This document shows positions 5,244 to 6,338 of a DNA stretch of 6,338 nucleotides, piece after piece; position 1 is the stretch's first letter; each line of letters opens with the position of its first letter. A model generated the notes under the pieces. That model saw only the letters and a list, made by a program, of their open reading frames with translations, ran no database searches and had not been told where the DNA came from. Location: positions 1 to 6,338 of the forward strand of contig JAKLHU010000135.1 of assembly GCA_022709995.1 (NCBI GenBank). Reading direction: 5' to 3'. A program made the translations under genes and the position numbers. The stretch comes from Verrucomicrobiota bacterium (GTDB taxonomy: Bacteria > Verrucomicrobiota > Lentisphaeria > Oligosphaerales > Oligosphaeraceae).

Positions 5244-5582
5244 GGCCCTGGGGCGCTCAAGCCTCGTTTCCGCCAACGCCAGCCACGGCGACGCAACCGG
5301 AAAATAGCCGTTGCGTAGACGCCGCCGGGAAGTAGGCGCCCCAGGCCCTGGGGCGCTCAAGCCTCGCTCTCGCCAACGCCCGCTGCGGCGACGCGACCGG
5401 AAAATGGGCCAAAGAGTAGGCGCCGCCAGGAAGTAGGCGCCCCAGGCCCTGGGGCGCTCAAGCCTCGCTCTCGCCAACGCCCGCTGCGGCGACGCGACCG
5501 GCAAATGGCCGTTGCGTAGGCGCCGCCAGGAAGTAGGCGCCCCAGGCCCTGGGGCGCTCAAGCCTCGCTCTCGCCAACGCCC
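5244..5582. repeat. Tandem array, about 3.4 copies of a 100-bp structured repeat
   Basis: Units begin with GGCCCTGGGGCGCTCAAGCC at 5244, 5344, 5445 and 5545 (spacings 100, 101 and 100 bp). The fourth is cut after 38 bases at about 5582. Units 2 and 3 are nearly identical except in one internal block; unit 1 is more diverged. At the unit junctions GCGCCCCAG and CTGGGGCGC flank a 3-base centre (for example 5336-5356), a perfect 9-bp stem. A second, internal hairpin is CGCAAC (5292-5297) with GTTGCG (5310-5315) in unit 1. In unit 3 the left arm is CGCGAC, which still pairs through a G-T wobble. In unit 2 the right arm is replaced. The 100/101-bp period shifts the reading frame, and no ribosome binding site or plausible start fits, so it is not a coding repeat. 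The units lack CRISPR structure (no constant short repeat with variable spacers). The array sits between two convergent terminators, where it disturbs no gene. Confidence 0.93.
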
Positions 5583-5616
5583 ATCGCCAGGGAAAGGGAA
5601 CCTGCCGCAATGGCCC

Positions 5617-5664
5617 AAAACAACGAGGCTCCGACCGCCCCGCAAGGGTGTGGTCGAAGCCTCG
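5617..5664 (-). terminator. Rho-independent terminator of the FadL-like gene
   Basis: On the minus strand, CGAGGCTTCGACCACACCC (5664-5646) pairs with the segment at 5641-5624, giving a long stem with a few wobbles or mismatches and a 4-base loop. TTGTTTT (5623-5617) follows. It starts 23 bases beyond the TAA of the outer-membrane protein gene, so it most likely terminates that transcript. Confidence 0.78.
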
Positions 5665-5686
5665 GCAACGGACTATGGACCGCTGG

Positions 5687-6338
5687 TTAGAACGTGTAGG
5701 TCATGGCCGCGCTGATGATGTCCGCATCGCCGCCGACCTTGCCGCGCAAGGTGCCGGTCTCGCCACGGGTGACCATATTCACATTTTCAAAGAAAATATG
5801 GGTGTAGCCGAGGTCGAAGCGGATGTTCTCGGAATATTTGTAGCCGAGGCCGGCGCTGGCCCAGTAACGGTTGGCGTCAGGCAGGCGAACAGTACGGGTA
5901 TTCACGCTCGAAACCGGGGTCTTGTCATACGCAACGCCGCAGCGCAGGGTGACGGCTTCCGTCAACTTGTATTCGCCGCCGACGGCAAAGCGCCAGCAGT
6001 CATCCCATGCCATGTCCACGCTGTCGCCGCTCTTGCCCAAGATCGGACGGTCAAATTCCACGGTCAGGTCTTCCATCACGCTCCACTCCGTCCAGCAGAT
6101 GTCCCCCATGACCGTCCACTTTTCGCTCAGGTCCTGCTGAACGCCAAAGTTGACCATGGCCGGGAGATTCAATTCGGCTTCCGCCGAGCTGGAGCTCTTG
6201 AGACCCATGCCAGTCAAAATCGCCGGCACGTTGCGAACGCGGGCGTCAAGCTCCAAATCCTGCGTCATCCGCGAACGATAGCCCAGACCAAGACGGGTGC
6301 CGCTGACCGGCTGATAGAGCACGCCCAGCGTAAAGCCG
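5687..6338 (-). CDS. FadL/OMPP1/TodX family outer-membrane protein, C-terminal part
   Basis: This family forms outer-membrane beta-barrels that take up hydrophobic compounds such as long-chain fatty acids or aromatics. About 216 C-terminal residues are visible, ending in TAA at 5689-5687; the frame stays open to the window edge, so the N-terminus with its signal peptide and plug lies outside. Near the cut, GFTLGVLYQPVSGTRLGLGYRS is the family's typical strand pair. Alternating-hydrophobicity strands follow, including LPAMVNFGVQQDLSEKWTVMGD, WRFAVGGEYKLTEAVTLRCG, YWASAGLGYKYSENIRFDLG and a final AAMTYTF. The terminal phenylalanine is the usual signal for the barrel assembly machinery. YTHIFFENVNM matches the conserved strand-loop near the end of FadL proteins. 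The GTG at 6322-6320 encodes an internal Val and is not the start. A terminator follows. The substrate cannot be judged. Confidence 0.88.
   Translation of the reverse strand, partial: GFTLGVLYQPVSGTRLGLGYRSRMTQDLELDARVRNVPAILTGMGLKSSSSAEAELNLPAMVNFGVQQDLSEKWTVMGDICWTEWSVMEDLTVEFDRPILGKSGDSVDMAWDDCWRFAVGGEYKLTEAVTLRCGVAYDKTPVSSVNTRTVRLPDANRYWASAGLGYKYSENIRFDLGYTHIFFENVNMVTRGETGTLRGKVGGDADIISAAMTYTF

Noticed and set aside
5244..5582. CRISPR array
   Set aside because: Nearly the whole 100-bp unit is repeated, so there are no unique spacers of constant size between short repeats, and no cas gene is near.
4959..5645. Minus-strand open frame with repeated Leu-Ser-Ala-Pro-Gly-type peptides across the tandem array
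   Set aside because: The repeated peptides come from reading the 100-bp DNA repeats. The 100/101-bp period changes frame between units, and the frame also crosses the terminator and the GGGtGRT gene end.

Overview
The window is high-GC DNA with C/G-rich third codon positions and short, repeat-rich intergenic regions. It suggests a Gram-negative bacterium, because there is a FadL/OMPP1-type outer-membrane beta-barrel, and probably one with an anaerobic lifestyle. The anaerobe suggestion rests on a NifU-like scaffold / GGGtGRT protein pair of a type I associate mainly with anaerobes. The variant of glycogen synthase fits the PVC superphylum (for example Lentisphaerota or Kiritimatiellota), but that placement is a low-confidence inference.

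Layout, left to right. (1) At 3-629 (+) lies the C-terminal part of a GT5 glycogen synthase, cut by the window edge. Seven bases later, at 637-981 (+), is a small unrecognised helical protein that is probably translationally coupled to it. (2) At 1067-1837 (-), convergent with these, is a flavin reductase-like FMN-binding protein with an unusual basic, low-complexity N-terminal extension. (3) A 433-bp divergent intergenic region carries an operator-like inverted repeat and copy A of a dispersed palindromic repeat. (4) At 2271-2960 (+) is a YceH/DUF480 (UPF0502) protein with a C-terminal coiled coil. (5) A 451-bp intergenic region follows. It holds short direct repeats, copy B of the dispersed repeat in inverted orientation, and a plausible promoter. 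(6) At 3412-4101 and 4129-5127 (+) is a compact two-gene operon: a NifU/IscU-like scaffold protein, then a GGGtGRT-family protein. A strong intrinsic terminator closes it. (7) In the convergent intergenic region behind that terminator lies a tandem array of about 3.4 copies of a 100-bp structured repeat, whose core palindrome is shared with copies A and B. (8) At 5687-6338 (-) is the C-terminal part of a FadL/OMPP1 family outer-membrane protein with its own terminator; it runs off the right edge.

Most of the genes look like unrelated neighbours (glycogen synthesis, flavin chemistry, outer-membrane transport). The one clear functional unit is the scaffold-like/GGGtGRT operon, a conserved but functionally uncharacterised pair as far as I know. 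The second notable theme is one palindromic repeat family that appears both as dispersed single copies flanking yceH and as a tandem array.
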